Source of the DNA: Bradyrhizobium archetypum
GTDB lineage: Bacteria; Pseudomonadota; Alphaproteobacteria; Rhizobiales; Xanthobacteraceae
DNA: 64,000 nucleotides
Assembly: GCF_013114835.1 (NCBI RefSeq)
Contig: NZ_JAAVLW010000002.1
Span: forward strand, 496,001-560,000
Direction of reading: 5' to 3'
Positions 17,745 through 26,075 of this stretch are shown piece after piece. The position numbers and the translations under genes were made by a program. Each line of letters begins with the position of its first letter. The stretch's first letter is position 1. A model generated the notes under the pieces. It ran no database searches. It had not been told where the DNA came from and saw only the letters and a list, made by a program, of their open reading frames with translations.

Positions 17745-18123
17745 GTGTCTGCCTCCAGCAATTAGTGGAAAGTTGAGACATTCCCATATGCACGGCCGAT
17801 CAGGCCAACCTAGTCCAATTTACCGGCAGGTAACGTGATGTAGCTAACAGGAAGAACACGTCAACGCATCCCAAACTTGTGATGTCTATTCCAATTTGGT
17901 GGCAAACGCTCGAATTTCCGCATCTGGCCCGAAAGTGAAGTCCGGTCTGGCTCTTTGAACGTCGGCTTGTCGGGGTAAACCGGAAGCAGCCGAACGATCT
18001 TCCGAATGGCGCCATTTGACCCTGAGCGGACGTGGCTGATGTCCCGTCCTATCCCTTCCGGAGTGATTGTTTGAATGGCTACGATGCCTTACCCTGAGCC
18101 TCGGGGAGAGGCAAAGACACCGA
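17745..18123. other. Intergenic gap with dispersed motif
   Basis: No supported gene. Holds one copy of the dispersed motif at 17971-18032. The 71-residue minus-strand frame at 17800-18015 lies largely over this motif and is rejected. Confidence 0.45.
17971..18032 (+). repeat. Dispersed intergenic motif, copy 2
   Basis: CGGGGTAAACCGGAAGCAG, then after about 28 bp TTTGACCCTGAGCGGAC. Same bipartite plan as the other copies. Confidence 0.55.
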
Positions 18124-18984
18124 ATGAAAGAAGTCTACCCATTTCAGAGTTCGGACGACGAACGGAAAAGGCTTATCGCCCAAAGCGGATTGGTGGCCCC
18201 GTTGACACGGCGGCTGTTTGAAAGAGCCGGCATCACGGCTGGGATGCGTGTTCTCGACATCGGCTCAGGATCGGGCGATGTCGCGTTGTTGGCGGCCCAC
18301 TTGGTGGGGCCTACGGGTGAGGTCACCGGTATTGACCGCGATCCCGCCCAAGTCGAATACGCCGAGCGACGCGCCAAGACGCAAGGGCTCACAAACGTTC
18401 ACTTTGTCGCGGGCGATTTTCGGGAAATCGAATTCACTCCGGCCGTAGACGCAATTGTTGGCCGGCTCGTTCTCATGTATGCGGCAGACCCACTCGACGC
18501 GATACTGCGCGCTCTTCGAAATCTTAAATCGGGCGGCATAATTGCACTCCAAGAATCGATCATCGACTATGAGGGCCCGGTATTCATCGAGCCGCTCGAT
18601 TGTTTAGCCGCTAGGGCCGCCGAGTGGTTCCGAGCCGGATTCAAACACGCAGGCGTTCATTCACGAATGGGTATGCGATTGTTTGGATTGATGCGCAAAG
18701 CCGGCCTGACCCCCTCCACTGAAATCGAAATGCTGGTTCCCATCCAAGAGGGGCCGGATGGTGCGCTTTTTACCACGCTTGTTTCCGTGGTCCGATCCCA
18801 GATCCCGGCTATTGTGGCGAGTGGAGCAGCCACAGAGGCTGAAATCCAGATCGATACGCTGGAGGAAAGAATGATCGCCGATGCGCCAGCTGACGGCGTC
18901 GTGGGATATTTTAACTTAGGACATGTCGGCGTTTGGGCGACCAAGCCCTATCGGCACCCACGTCCGCTCTTGGCTGATCGATGA
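18124..18984 (+). CDS. Class I SAM-dependent methyltransferase
   Basis: A 286-residue methyltransferase. Motif I is VLDIGSGSGDVALLAA (about residues 42-57), the acidic SAM-ribose residue sits in VTGIDRDPAQVE, and motif II-III is VHFVAGDFREIEF. A substrate-binding C-terminal region follows. The start MKEVYPFQSSDDERKRL is preferred, since the family usually begins this way and the 19 residues upstream look unrelated. The substrate is unknown; such stand-alone enzymes modify small metabolites or quinone-like molecules. The gene appears monocistronic. Confidence 0.85.
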   Translation: MKEVYPFQSSDDERKRLIAQSGLVAPLTRRLFERAGITAGMRVLDIGSGSGDVALLAAHLVGPTGEVTGIDRDPAQVEYAERRAKTQGLTNVHFVAGDFREIEFTPAVDAIVGRLVLMYAADPLDAILRALRNLKSGGIIALQESIIDYEGPVFIEPLDCLAARAAEWFRAGFKHAGVHSRMGMRLFGLMRKAGLTPSTEIEMLVPIQEGPDGALFTTLVSVVRSQIPAIVASGAATEAEIQIDTLEERMIADAPADGVVGYFNLGHVGVWATKPYRHPRPLLADR

Positions 18985-19065
18985 GGCCCGTCGTAGTTAG
19001 GATGTTGAAGAGCCGCTTGTGGCCCATCGCTGCCCAGCGGAATGCTCGGTGGGGCGTCGGCTGTC

Positions 19066-19106
19066 GGGTGTGGAGCGGAAACTGATTGCAGCGGTCTGGA
19101 CCGCAG
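19066..19106 (+). repeat. Dispersed intergenic motif, half copy 3
   Basis: GGGTGTGGAGCGGAAACTGA matches the left half of the dispersed motif. The right half is degraded (TCTGGACCGCAG). Confidence 0.35.
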
Positions 19107-19182
19107 GGGTCGCAGAAGTTCAGCGACTTAAATTCTGGTGGTTCTTTCTACCGAATGCCGCTCCATTGCGTGCTATCCAGGA

Positions 19183-19986
19183 TCAAGCTGGGACCAAGCC
19201 ACGCACCACACGGAACACCATGGGAAATGACCGGGGTCCATCTGGCAAGCCAACAAGATATCCGGTACGGACATGCTGTTCGATTGAACCGCGGGCGTCA
19301 TCTGAAAGTGCCATCAATAAGCCCGTGACGCTGCCCGGGCCATCGGTGAACGTAGCCCAATAATCCGCGAAGGACGAATACTCGCAATCCACGACAAGGG
19401 GAACCTCCGTCACGTCGGTGAGGCCAATCTTCCGCCACAACGCCGCCTGACCGTCAGGCCAGAAGACTTGGCGCCCCGCCCGCATGGACCTGAGCGTGGC
19501 GAAGTCGGCCTCAAGTGCAGCACCGGTGTTAATGACGAGATCCCAGGCGGGCATGCCCCCAAGGAACTGAGTAACAGCGGACGCGACCACACCGCCTGGA
19601 CGGGTCACGCGCTTCATCTCGGCAACCACCTCTTCAATTTCCGGAATAACGTCCAGGGCCAACGTGGAAACGGCCGCATCGAATACAGCATTCTCGAACC
19701 GCATTTGCCGGACGTCACCGTGTTCATACGCGATGTTGGGGTGGGATCGACGAAGACGAGCTCCTTCCAGGTATCCCTCCGATGCATCAACACCGACCAC
19801 ATGCGCACCCGCTTGGGCCAGCGCTCTGGTCAACACCCCTGTCCCGCAGGCTACATCGAGCACGCGACTGCCTGGAGCGATATTGACACAAGTGAGAAGT
19901 TGGCTTGCCAGATATTCGCTCCAACGCCCCATGAAAGTCTCGTATACGTCGGGATCAGCCCAATTGTATCGAAGTGCGGTTTCCAT
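19183..19986 (-). CDS. Class I SAM-dependent methyltransferase (UbiE/Methyltransf_11-like)
   Basis: A 267-residue methyltransferase. Motif I is VLDVACGTGVLTRALA, the acidic residue is in VVGVDASEGYLE, motif II is YEHGDVRQMRFENAVFD and motif III is VTRPGGVVASAV. The N-terminal YETFMGRWSEYLA is shared in pattern with the methyltransferase at 39291 (YERFMGRWSRAAG), so the two are paralogs in the same subfamily. The product and substrate are unknown. It converges with the methyltransferase at 18124 across a 200-bp gap. Confidence 0.85.
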   Translation of the reverse strand: METALRYNWADPDVYETFMGRWSEYLASQLLTCVNIAPGSRVLDVACGTGVLTRALAQAGAHVVGVDASEGYLEGARLRRSHPNIAYEHGDVRQMRFENAVFDAAVSTLALDVIPEIEEVVAEMKRVTRPGGVVASAVTQFLGGMPAWDLVINTGAALEADFATLRSMRAGRQVFWPDGQAALWRKIGLTDVTEVPLVVDCEYSSFADYWATFTDGPGSVTGLLMALSDDARGSIEQHVRTGYLVGLPDGPRSFPMVFRVVRGLVPA

Positions 19987-20360
19987 GGCTTGCCATCCTC
20001 CCTTGATCGGGAATGGAACATACCACAGGTTTGCGGGCAGCGCGTATCGCGTAGCTTCCTGGCAGCGTGAACGGTTCGATCACCCCCACAGAGCTTCCGA
20101 GAACCAGAACAGTAGGGGAATGGCCCAAGCTCCAGCATGGTTCTAACCCGACGCTGATAGGCAGGCTGGTGTCACCTGAGGCATCAGCTTACACCCACTG
20201 ACACCAAAATTCTCATAGTCACAGCCGGGAGGACCCTCCTTTATTCAGACACTTACCTGTCGTTTGGTGGTCTTTGCTACCGAATGCCGGACATATTGGC
20301 TGCATGCCCAGGGATGAGAGACATCTTGAGAGAATTGCTGGTCTTGCACCTCAATAAGAG
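19987..20360. other. Intergenic gap
   Basis: About 370 bp. No regulatory element recognised. From 20304 a short frame runs in phase into the gene at 20361 but is interrupted by TAA at 20355-20357. Confidence 0.35.
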
Positions 20361-20690
20361 GTGCTCGCTAAGCTAAAGGCCGAATGGTCGCCTGAAATGG
20401 TGCCTGTAACCCTCGTGGGTACCGCATTGGCGGAGGCTCTTGTCGAGCATTTCAATCGACTACCAAACAGCACAATACACTCCGTCTTTGAACTCTGCGA
20501 ACAAGCGCTCGAAAATGGCTCTGCTCAAGAACGTGCCGCTTTATCAATCGGCTTTCTTGAATCACTACAGCATGCAGATAGCACAAAGGCATTCGATTTC
20601 AGGTCGGTGATAGGCTTCCTGGGGCCGAAGTCCAGAGAGCATTGCTCAGCGATGGATAGGTTTTGGAGAGCCACCACGACCGGCTTGTAG
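20361..20690 (+). CDS. Hypothetical protein (DUF7674-like)
   Basis: A 109-residue, mostly helical soluble protein. Text such as LFELCEQALENGSAQERAALSIGFLESLQ, DFRSVIGFLGP and REHCSAMDRFWR resembles small DUF7674-type proteins; this is from memory and unverified. The only usable start is GTG at 20361. The same frame continues upstream to an ATG at 20304 (MPRDERHLERIAGLAPQ) but is cut by a TAA, so the gene may be 5'-damaged. No operon partners. Confidence 0.5.
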   Translation: MLAKLKAEWSPEMVPVTLVGTALAEALVEHFNRLPNSTIHSVFELCEQALENGSAQERAALSIGFLESLQHADSTKAFDFRSVIGFLGPKSREHCSAMDRFWRATTTGL

Positions 20691-20710
20691 AGGTCCGCTT
20701 TTGGCCCCGC

Positions 20711-20803
20711 AGCCGACCAACTTCGTCGCCTGCCGCTAGTCCGGTATTTGGGGTAGTCCGGACTTCGCATCAGCGATCGTTCGACCGCCGCTCGTGACCC
20801 CGA
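20711..20803 (+). repeat. Direct repeat DR-1, left copy
   Basis: About 93 bp, similar at roughly 80 per cent or more by eye to 22314-22406. Shared exact blocks include GACCAACTTCGTCGCCTGC and GGACTTCGCATCAGCGAT. The pair brackets the small genes and Crp/Fnr locus. Confidence 0.75.
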
Positions 20804-20854
20804 GCGGATATTGAGCCTTGAATGTGGGCTGCCCGTTGCCCGAGTAAGAACTCA

Positions 20855-21100
20855 TTAGTCCGCGGCCTCTTTCTCCCTGACGGGCTGCGCGGGAGCACCG
20901 AGTTGCATCGCAGCGGCGTATCCGACCTCTGTAAGCCTGCTCAGAGTGATCTCACCACGGTTGGCACATTCAATTATTTTGCCCGCGATGATCCGACGAG
21001 CACGGTGTTTCTCGCCGCCCGTTGGAAGCAGTAAACACGCACGCTCAAGGGCGACTTCCATGTTAGCTAAAGTCCGGGAATTGAAGGTATCAGTGATCAT
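20855..21100 (-). CDS. Small conserved hypothetical protein
   Basis: An 81-residue helical protein (MITDTFNSRTLANMEVALER ... GGEKHRARRIIAGKIIECANRGE). The composition and helix pattern are those of a real small soluble protein, and similar proteins are familiar in Bradyrhizobium, without function. It lies 21 bp downstream of the small gene at 21122 on the same strand, so the pair is likely an operon divergent from the Crp/Fnr gene. Confidence 0.7.
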   Translation of the reverse strand: MITDTFNSRTLANMEVALERACLLLPTGGEKHRARRIIAGKIIECANRGEITLSRLTEVGYAAAMQLGAPAQPVREKEAAD

Positions 21101-21121
21101 ATGATCCTCCTTTGCATCGCT

Positions 21122-21316
21122 TTACTTCGGTGGTCGAAGGCCGGGAGATTTCAACCACGCATTTAGGTGCGCAGCCGCGTCTATTTGGCGAGCCTTCCGC
21201 AACAATTCGTCGCGTTGTTTTCCCGGCCGCAACTTGCTGGCCTGCGCGTTGAACTTGGCTGCTGCTTCAGCAAGCTGATCTTCAAATGAGTGCGGCTTTG
21301 GCCGATTACGTTTCAT
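21122..21316 (-). CDS. Small conserved hypothetical protein
   Basis: A 64-residue basic helical protein (FEDQLAEAAAKFNAQASKLR, then KQRDELLRKARQIDAAAHLNAWLKSPGLRPP). Short proteins with this RQIDAAAHLNAWL ending are common in Bradyrhizobium and unassigned. It is the first gene of a two-gene unit with 20855-21100 and is divergent from the Crp/Fnr regulator across 198 bp. Confidence 0.75.
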   Translation of the reverse strand: MKRNRPKPHSFEDQLAEAAAKFNAQASKLRPGKQRDELLRKARQIDAAAHLNAWLKSPGLRPPK

Positions 21317-21514
21317 CGCGCGGCATTGATCCGGGCTGGTGGCCGACCAATGTGAAGTCCGCGCATGAATACTGTCTGTATGATACCTTACATAACGGCA
21401 TTTAATGCTGGCTATGTCGGGTAAAACACGTACTATGTTGAAATTATCGGATATCCACTATGGCACCGATAGCTGAGAGTTCTTTGCGCTCCCGCCTGTC
21501 CTCAGGAGCGCACG

Positions 21515-22207
21515 ATGATGAACCTTTTACTCAGCCAACTCAGCCAAGGCGACTTCAAACGACTTGAGCCTTATCTCAAGGTCACATCTTTCAAACAGCA
21601 CTCGGTGTTGTTCGAAGCAGAACAGGAAATCAAGCACGTCTACTTTCCGACGGGCGCAGTTGTGTCTTTGGTCGTGACGCTCGCGTCAGGGGAAACGGTC
21701 GAGGCTGCCATGGTCGGCGCTGACGGCGTCGTTGGGGCCTCGGCGGCGCTTGACGGACGCATTTCGCTTAGCCGCGGGATTGTCCAACTGGCCGGCGACA
21801 TCATCATCTGTAGCATCGACGGATTGAAATCAACCGCATTGCAGAGCCCCAAACTATTGTCTCTGCTCATTCGTCATGAGCAGACGGTCTATGCGCAGGC
21901 ACAACAATCAGCGGCTTGTCTTGCAGCACACCATGTTCAAGCACGCCTTTGCCGGTGGCTACTGCGGGCAAGGGATCTGTCGGGCAGCGATACCCTGCTT
22001 TTCACGCAAGAATATCTGGCCGAAATGCTCGCGGTCCAGCGAACGAGCGTGACAATCGTCGCGCACACCCTGCAATCTGCCGGTCTAATAAAGTACGCTC
22101 GCGGAAAGATCCAAATTCTCGATGCGGATGGTCTGCAAGACGGCGCATGTGAGTGCTACAGCACGGTTAAGCGCCATTACGAGAGGCTGTTGGGTCCTGC
22201 CACGTAA
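21515..22207 (+). CDS. Crp/Fnr-family transcription regulator
   Basis: A 230-residue regulator. The N-terminal cyclic-nucleotide-binding-type beta barrel (about residues 10-125) has FEAEQEIKHVYFPTGAVVSLV and AAMVGADGVVGASAAL. A dimer helix follows, then a C-terminal helix-turn-helix with LLFTQEYLAEMLAVQRTSVTIVAHTLQSAGLIKY. The Cys cluster of Fnr is absent, and the barrel lacks an obvious cAMP-phosphate Arg motif, so the ligand is unknown. AGGAG six bases before the ATG supports the start. This subfamily is abundant in rhizobia. Confidence 0.88.
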   Translation: MMNLLLSQLSQGDFKRLEPYLKVTSFKQHSVLFEAEQEIKHVYFPTGAVVSLVVTLASGETVEAAMVGADGVVGASAALDGRISLSRGIVQLAGDIIICSIDGLKSTALQSPKLLSLLIRHEQTVYAQAQQSAACLAAHHVQARLCRWLLRARDLSGSDTLLFTQEYLAEMLAVQRTSVTIVAHTLQSAGLIKYARGKIQILDADGLQDGACECYSTVKRHYERLLGPAT

Positions 22208-22760
22208 AGTGCCATCGTTCAAAGGAGGCACACCCTAGCAGCCCCGATGTTAAAATCGGCACTACGCCAGTCGCGGGTCTCTATCGAGTTTGAGTGTCGC
22301 CTGTTGGCCCCTCAGGCGACCAACTTCGTCGCCTGCAGCTGGTCTGGTGTTGAGGGCAGTTCGGACTTCGCATCAGCGATCCTTCGACCGCCGCTTGTGA
22401 CCCGAATGTATGGTCCGGCCGTGCGGTGCAAGAAGATTTCGACGATCCGGTAGATACGGTCTTGCATCAATGTATCCGGCCTCTGATTGGAGCGTGTTGT
22501 GCTCCGGGCCATCATGGATATCAGCGCGCATTCGAGCTGATTAGCGGACAGGCCTCGTACGGGCCATTCGGGTCACCAGTGTTCGCATGCGCCGGGAAGA
22601 CCGATCCTCCATCGTCGTCTCATCCTCTCGCAGACCTCGGCGGGTAAGGGTGTTTTTACGTCATCGATGGCTCCTCACTTAGCGCTGTTCCTTTGTTCGT
22701 GCCTGGCGGTCGTTCCTTCGTCCCGGCCTGCGCGCGCAGACGCGCCGCGCGCAGGGGTCG
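22208..22760. other. Gap with direct repeat and IS110 left flank
   Basis: Contains the right copy of DR-1 and degenerate text. A 67-residue minus frame (22312-22515) covers the repeat, and the same protein-like text is found, broken, at 20711-20803, so it is taken as repeat-derived and not a gene. Confidence 0.4.
22314..22406 (+). repeat. Direct repeat DR-1, right copy
   Basis: Partner of 20711-20803 in the same orientation. On the minus strand both copies encode related text (RIADAKSELPSTPDQLQATK in this copy). Confidence 0.75.
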
Positions 22761-24030
22761 TCAAGGCCGGCCGTCGTGCTGTCCTGACGTCTTGCTTGCT
22801 CTCCTGCTGCCAGGCCGCGCCTTGACGGCCCCGAGCACAGCGCGAGGATCAAGCAGGTCGGGACGCCGTCTCCTCCGTCTTGACGCACGCGAAGGCGCGT
22901 CCCTTGTTGAGGACCGCCCAGGCGATCCGGGCGAGCTTGTTGGCGAGCGCAATCGCCAGCACGTTGTGGTGCAATCGTTTCTTGGCGGCTTGATCCAAGA
23001 TTTGAGGCCATAGCGCTCCCAACACCTGACCTTGACCAGAACGACCCACGCAGCTTGCACGAACAGCGCGCGCAGGTAGCGATTGCCGCGCCTTGATATG
23101 CTGCCGAGGATCGTGCGATCGCCGGTCGATATCTGCTTCGGTACAAGTCCAAGCCAGGCGCCGAAGTCGCGGCCTTTCGAGAACACGTCTCCAGTGCCAA
23201 TCGCAGCCACCATTGCGCTCGAGATGATCGGGCCAATGCCGGGCACCGTCATCAGTCGCTCGCAAGCCTTATCTTGAAGGGCCAGCGTTTCGATCTCGCT
23301 AGATAGCCCCTCGATCCGTTCATCCAGCCGGCGCCAGTCTTCCGCCAGACCCTCGATGATGCGCAACATGCGGGGCGAGAGCACATCGGTGCGTGTTGCC
23401 AAGATATCCGGCAACTCGAACCGCAGGGAACGCAGGCCGCCGCACGGCGATGCCCCGCTCCAGCAGGAACGCACGGATCTGATTGATGACGCCGGTACGC
23501 TGACCAACCAATCGATCGCGGACGCGGTGCGTGCCTGAAGGTCAAGCTGATCGGCGGTCTTGGTCGCGACGAACTTCATGGTCGGGCGTTGGACAGCCTC
23601 GGCGATGGCTTCCGCATCCCGGAAGTCATTTTTCTGTCCCTTCGAGTACGGGCGCACGTATTTCGCCGGCATCAGGCGGGCGTCGTGGCCAAGCATTTGA
23701 AGTTTGCGGCTGAGATGATGGGCGCCGACGCAGGCCTCCATACCGATCAAGCACGGCGGCAGGTTGGCGAGCCGCGTTTCCACCTGGCCGCGTGACCACT
23801 TCTGCCGCAGCACGATGGCACCGCGGTGATCATGACCCACGATGTGGAACGAGTTCTTGCCGATATCGATGCCGATTACGGCGATCGCTGCGTTGAGTTT
23901 CTGAGACATGGCGTGCTCCTTGTCTTGAGGCGCCCCTTGCCAGCTTCTCGTGCTGGCAGGGCCGGAGCACGGCCGGACCATCCCATTAGCGGACTCGGAA
24001 TGGATGATTTAGCGCGCTTCGTTTGAGCCC
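22680..24030 (-). mobile_element. IS110-family insertion sequence, degenerate
   Basis: Approximate extent around a frameshifted IS110 transposase. IS110 elements typically lack clear terminal inverted repeats, and none was seen, so the ends are estimates. Confidence 0.65.
22849..23909 (-). pseudogene. IS110-family transposase with frameshifts
   Basis: The N-terminal DEDD catalytic part is present: VIGIDIGKNSFHIVGHDHRG, then LIGMEACVGAHHLSRKLQ, YSKGQKNDFRDAEAIAEAV. The transposase_20 part reads LMTVPGIGPIISSAMVAAIG, GAWLGLVPKQISTG and ISRRGNRYLRALFVQAA. Two opposite frame changes near 23430 and 23530 scramble about 30 residues (the proper text RTGVINQIRAFLLERGIAVR is in the neighbouring frame). 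A third near 22985 moves the normal end (KRLHHNVLAIALANKLARIA) to another frame. Start MSQKLNAAIAVIG at 23909. Not expected to be active. Confidence 0.8.
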
Positions 24031-24041
24031 GCATCGGCCTG

Positions 24042-24935
24042 CTAAACTCCAAGCAAGCGCTTCACAAATATTTCGTCGCCAATTTCGAGAGTCATCAGGT
24101 CTTCCCCAACCTCCAATGGCCCAGCATAGGTCTCTCTGGTCGCCGCGACCAATTCTTCGACGGATGGCGGGCTGACGGTCTCGCTCGCCAACATAACCAG
24201 GTGAGTGAATACGGCCAGCTTCGGTCGTGTGCGGGCGAATACCCGTCCGGCTTCTTGCGGCGACGTATGATGGTCCACGATGCGCCGGATGTGGGGCTCC
24301 TTGAGCAGTTCCAGTCGTGCCATCGCCACTTCATGAATCAGCAGATCGGCTCCCTCGCCGTAGCGAACCACGTTCTCGTTATATCGGGTGTCGCCGGACA
24401 CGACCGCCAGGCGGTCTTGATATTCGATCCGGTAGCCGTAGGCGGGCTTGATGGCGTCGCCGTGATCTACCGTGAACGCAATGATGCGGAGGTCGCCGCT
24501 TTCATAAACGGGGCCATCACCAGCGAATTCCTTGACGGTGATTGCGGCGTGTTCTCTGGCGAGCTTCTCATCCGCGATGCGAATTTCGATGTCGCGGGCG
24601 TAGGCGGCTTCGAGATGCCGCATCAGGGTTTGGGTGCCAATCGGACCAATGACGTGGAAGGGCCGTTTGCGAGCCGCAAAATACGAGCTTAGCCAACCGG
24701 TCAACCAGAGGTCAGGAATTCCGACCGTATGGTCGGAATGGAAGTGGGTCAGCAGCAGGGCATCAATTCGACCCATGGGAACGCCGAGCTGGAATAATCG
24801 AATTGTCGCGCCACGGCCCGCATCGATGAGGACTCTTTGGTCGCCCGCTTCGATCAGCGTACTGGGGCCGAAGCGCTCGGGTCGGGGGATCGGAACCCCG
24901 GTCCCGAGTAATGTGACGCGGAAAAGCGAGGTCAT
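24042..24935 (-). CDS. MBL-fold metallo-hydrolase (RNase Z/lactonase-like)
   Basis: A 297-residue metallo-beta-lactamase-fold enzyme. The metal motif is LLTHFHSDHTVGIPDLW (HxHxDH), with further ligands in VSGDTRYNENVV and the late His in HHTSPQEAGRVF / FTHLVML. The opening VTLLGTGVPIPRPERFGPST resembles RNase Z-like and exported-metallohydrolase groups, but neither tRNA processing nor lactonase activity can be assigned. The ATG at 24935 shares one base with the TGA of the TctC receptor gene upstream, so the two are coupled. It probably acts on the compound, or a derivative, that is bound by that receptor. Confidence 0.88.
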   Translation of the reverse strand: MTSLFRVTLLGTGVPIPRPERFGPSTLIEAGDQRVLIDAGRGATIRLFQLGVPMGRIDALLLTHFHSDHTVGIPDLWLTGWLSSYFAARKRPFHVIGPIGTQTLMRHLEAAYARDIEIRIADEKLAREHAAITVKEFAGDGPVYESGDLRIIAFTVDHGDAIKPAYGYRIEYQDRLAVVSGDTRYNENVVRYGEGADLLIHEVAMARLELLKEPHIRRIVDHHTSPQEAGRVFARTRPKLAVFTHLVMLASETVSPPSVEELVAATRETYAGPLEVGEDLMTLEIGDEIFVKRLLGV

Positions 24936-25921
24936 CACTGCACTTTGATCCCGGCGTCGGCGACCACCTTCTTCCAATGCTGAACCTGTGATTTGACCAA
25001 TTCGCCAAACGCGTCGGGCGGGCCGCCGACCGGCTCCGCACCAAGCTTGGCGAATGCCTCGCGCACGGACGGCTTTTGTAGCGCTCTGTTGATGGCCTCA
25101 TTGAGTCGCGCGATGGTGTCCTTCGATACGCCGCGCCGGGCCTCGAATCCCACCCAGTCCTCCACCACAAGCGACGGGTAGCCGGCTTCGACGATCGTTG
25201 GAACATCTGGAAGCGCCGCCACACGCTTTGGACCTGTGACAGCAAGCGCACGCAGCTTGCCCGTCTTGATCAGATCGACGACCGGCAACATCGTTACAAA
25301 CATGAATGCGTTCGTGCCATTGAGGAGGTCGCCGATGGCCTGCGGAAATTGCGCGTAAGGAACATGTTGCGCCCGCGTGCCCGTCTGCAGTTTGAACTGT
25401 TCGCCAATCAGGTGGGCCGGCGTGCCAAATCCGCCGGATGAAAAGGTTAGCTTGTCCGGCTGGCTCTTGAGAAGCGCGACAAGTTCAGCAACCGAGGCGG
25501 CGGGTACCGATGGATTGACCACCAGCACATTATAAGAGACCGACGCCTTGATGACCGGTTCGAAATCGTTTTCGAAGCCGTAGGAAATGCCTGGCACCAG
25601 TGCGGGCGCGGCAACGGACGGGACCGACATGCTGAACAAGCTGTGCCCGTCGGCTGGATGCGTGAGCACGTCGTTGGCGGCAATCGTCGTGATTCCACCG
25701 GGCCGGTTCTCCACGATCACGCGCCATTGCTCGCTTTCGGATAGCTCCTTCGCAATGATCCGGCTGATGATGTCGGGTGGCGTACCTCCGGTGTTGGGGG
25801 CTACGAAGCGGATGGTACCCGTCGGGAACACGGTCTCCGCGTGGGCAGAAAATCCAGGGGTCATTAACGCGATCATCAAGCCAAGGTGGCGGCTTATGTG
25901 GCCAATATTCTGCCTATACAT
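24935..25921 (-). CDS. TctC-family (Bug) periplasmic solute receptor
   Basis: A 328-residue tripartite-tricarboxylate-type receptor. A signal peptide (about 1-28, ending GFSAHA) is followed by TIRFVAPNTGGTPPDIISRIIA, VENRPGGITTIAANDV, the central SSGGFGTPAHLIGEQFK and late KRVAALPDVPTIVEAGYP, all typical of Bug proteins that bind carboxylates. No TctAB membrane genes are adjacent, which is usual for Bug receptors. It is divergent from an IclR regulator with two operators in between, so induction by a carboxylate or aromatic acid is likely. Confidence 0.93.
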   Translation of the reverse strand: MYRQNIGHISRHLGLMIALMTPGFSAHAETVFPTGTIRFVAPNTGGTPPDIISRIIAKELSESEQWRVIVENRPGGITTIAANDVLTHPADGHSLFSMSVPSVAAPALVPGISYGFENDFEPVIKASVSYNVLVVNPSVPAASVAELVALLKSQPDKLTFSSGGFGTPAHLIGEQFKLQTGTRAQHVPYAQFPQAIGDLLNGTNAFMFVTMLPVVDLIKTGKLRALAVTGPKRVAALPDVPTIVEAGYPSLVVEDWVGFEARRGVSKDTIARLNEAINRALQKPSVREAFAKLGAEPVGGPPDAFGELVKSQVQHWKKVVADAGIKVQ

Positions 25922-26020
25922 GAAAGTTCTCCATGAAATCTGACCCTCAGCTTCAAAAGCGCGGCTGATGTGTCGCCATCTTCTGAGTCAATCATTGTAA
26001 CTGCCAGAATAATCGACGTG

Positions 26021-26059
26021 CATTCCGCATTGTGGAATGCTAGGTTCCGGATTGCGGAA
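26021..26059. promoter_or_regulatory. Two palindromic operators for the IclR regulator
   Basis: CATTCCGCATTGTGGAATG (26021-26039) is a 6-7-6 inverted repeat, and TTCCGGATTGCGGAA (26045-26059) is a 5-5-5 inverted repeat of the same half-site (TTCC/GGAA). They lie between the divergent TctC and IclR genes, the second ending 16 bp before the IclR start. Binding by this IclR protein is inferred. Confidence 0.7.
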
Positions 26060-26075
26060 TGCTGGAGCGAATGAA

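Noticed and set aside
17800..18015. A 71-codon minus frame
   Set aside because: It is built largely over the dispersed-motif copy and is low in coding character.
22312..22515. A 67-codon minus frame
   Set aside because: It covers a repeated segment also present, broken, at 20711-20803, so it is treated as repeat-derived.
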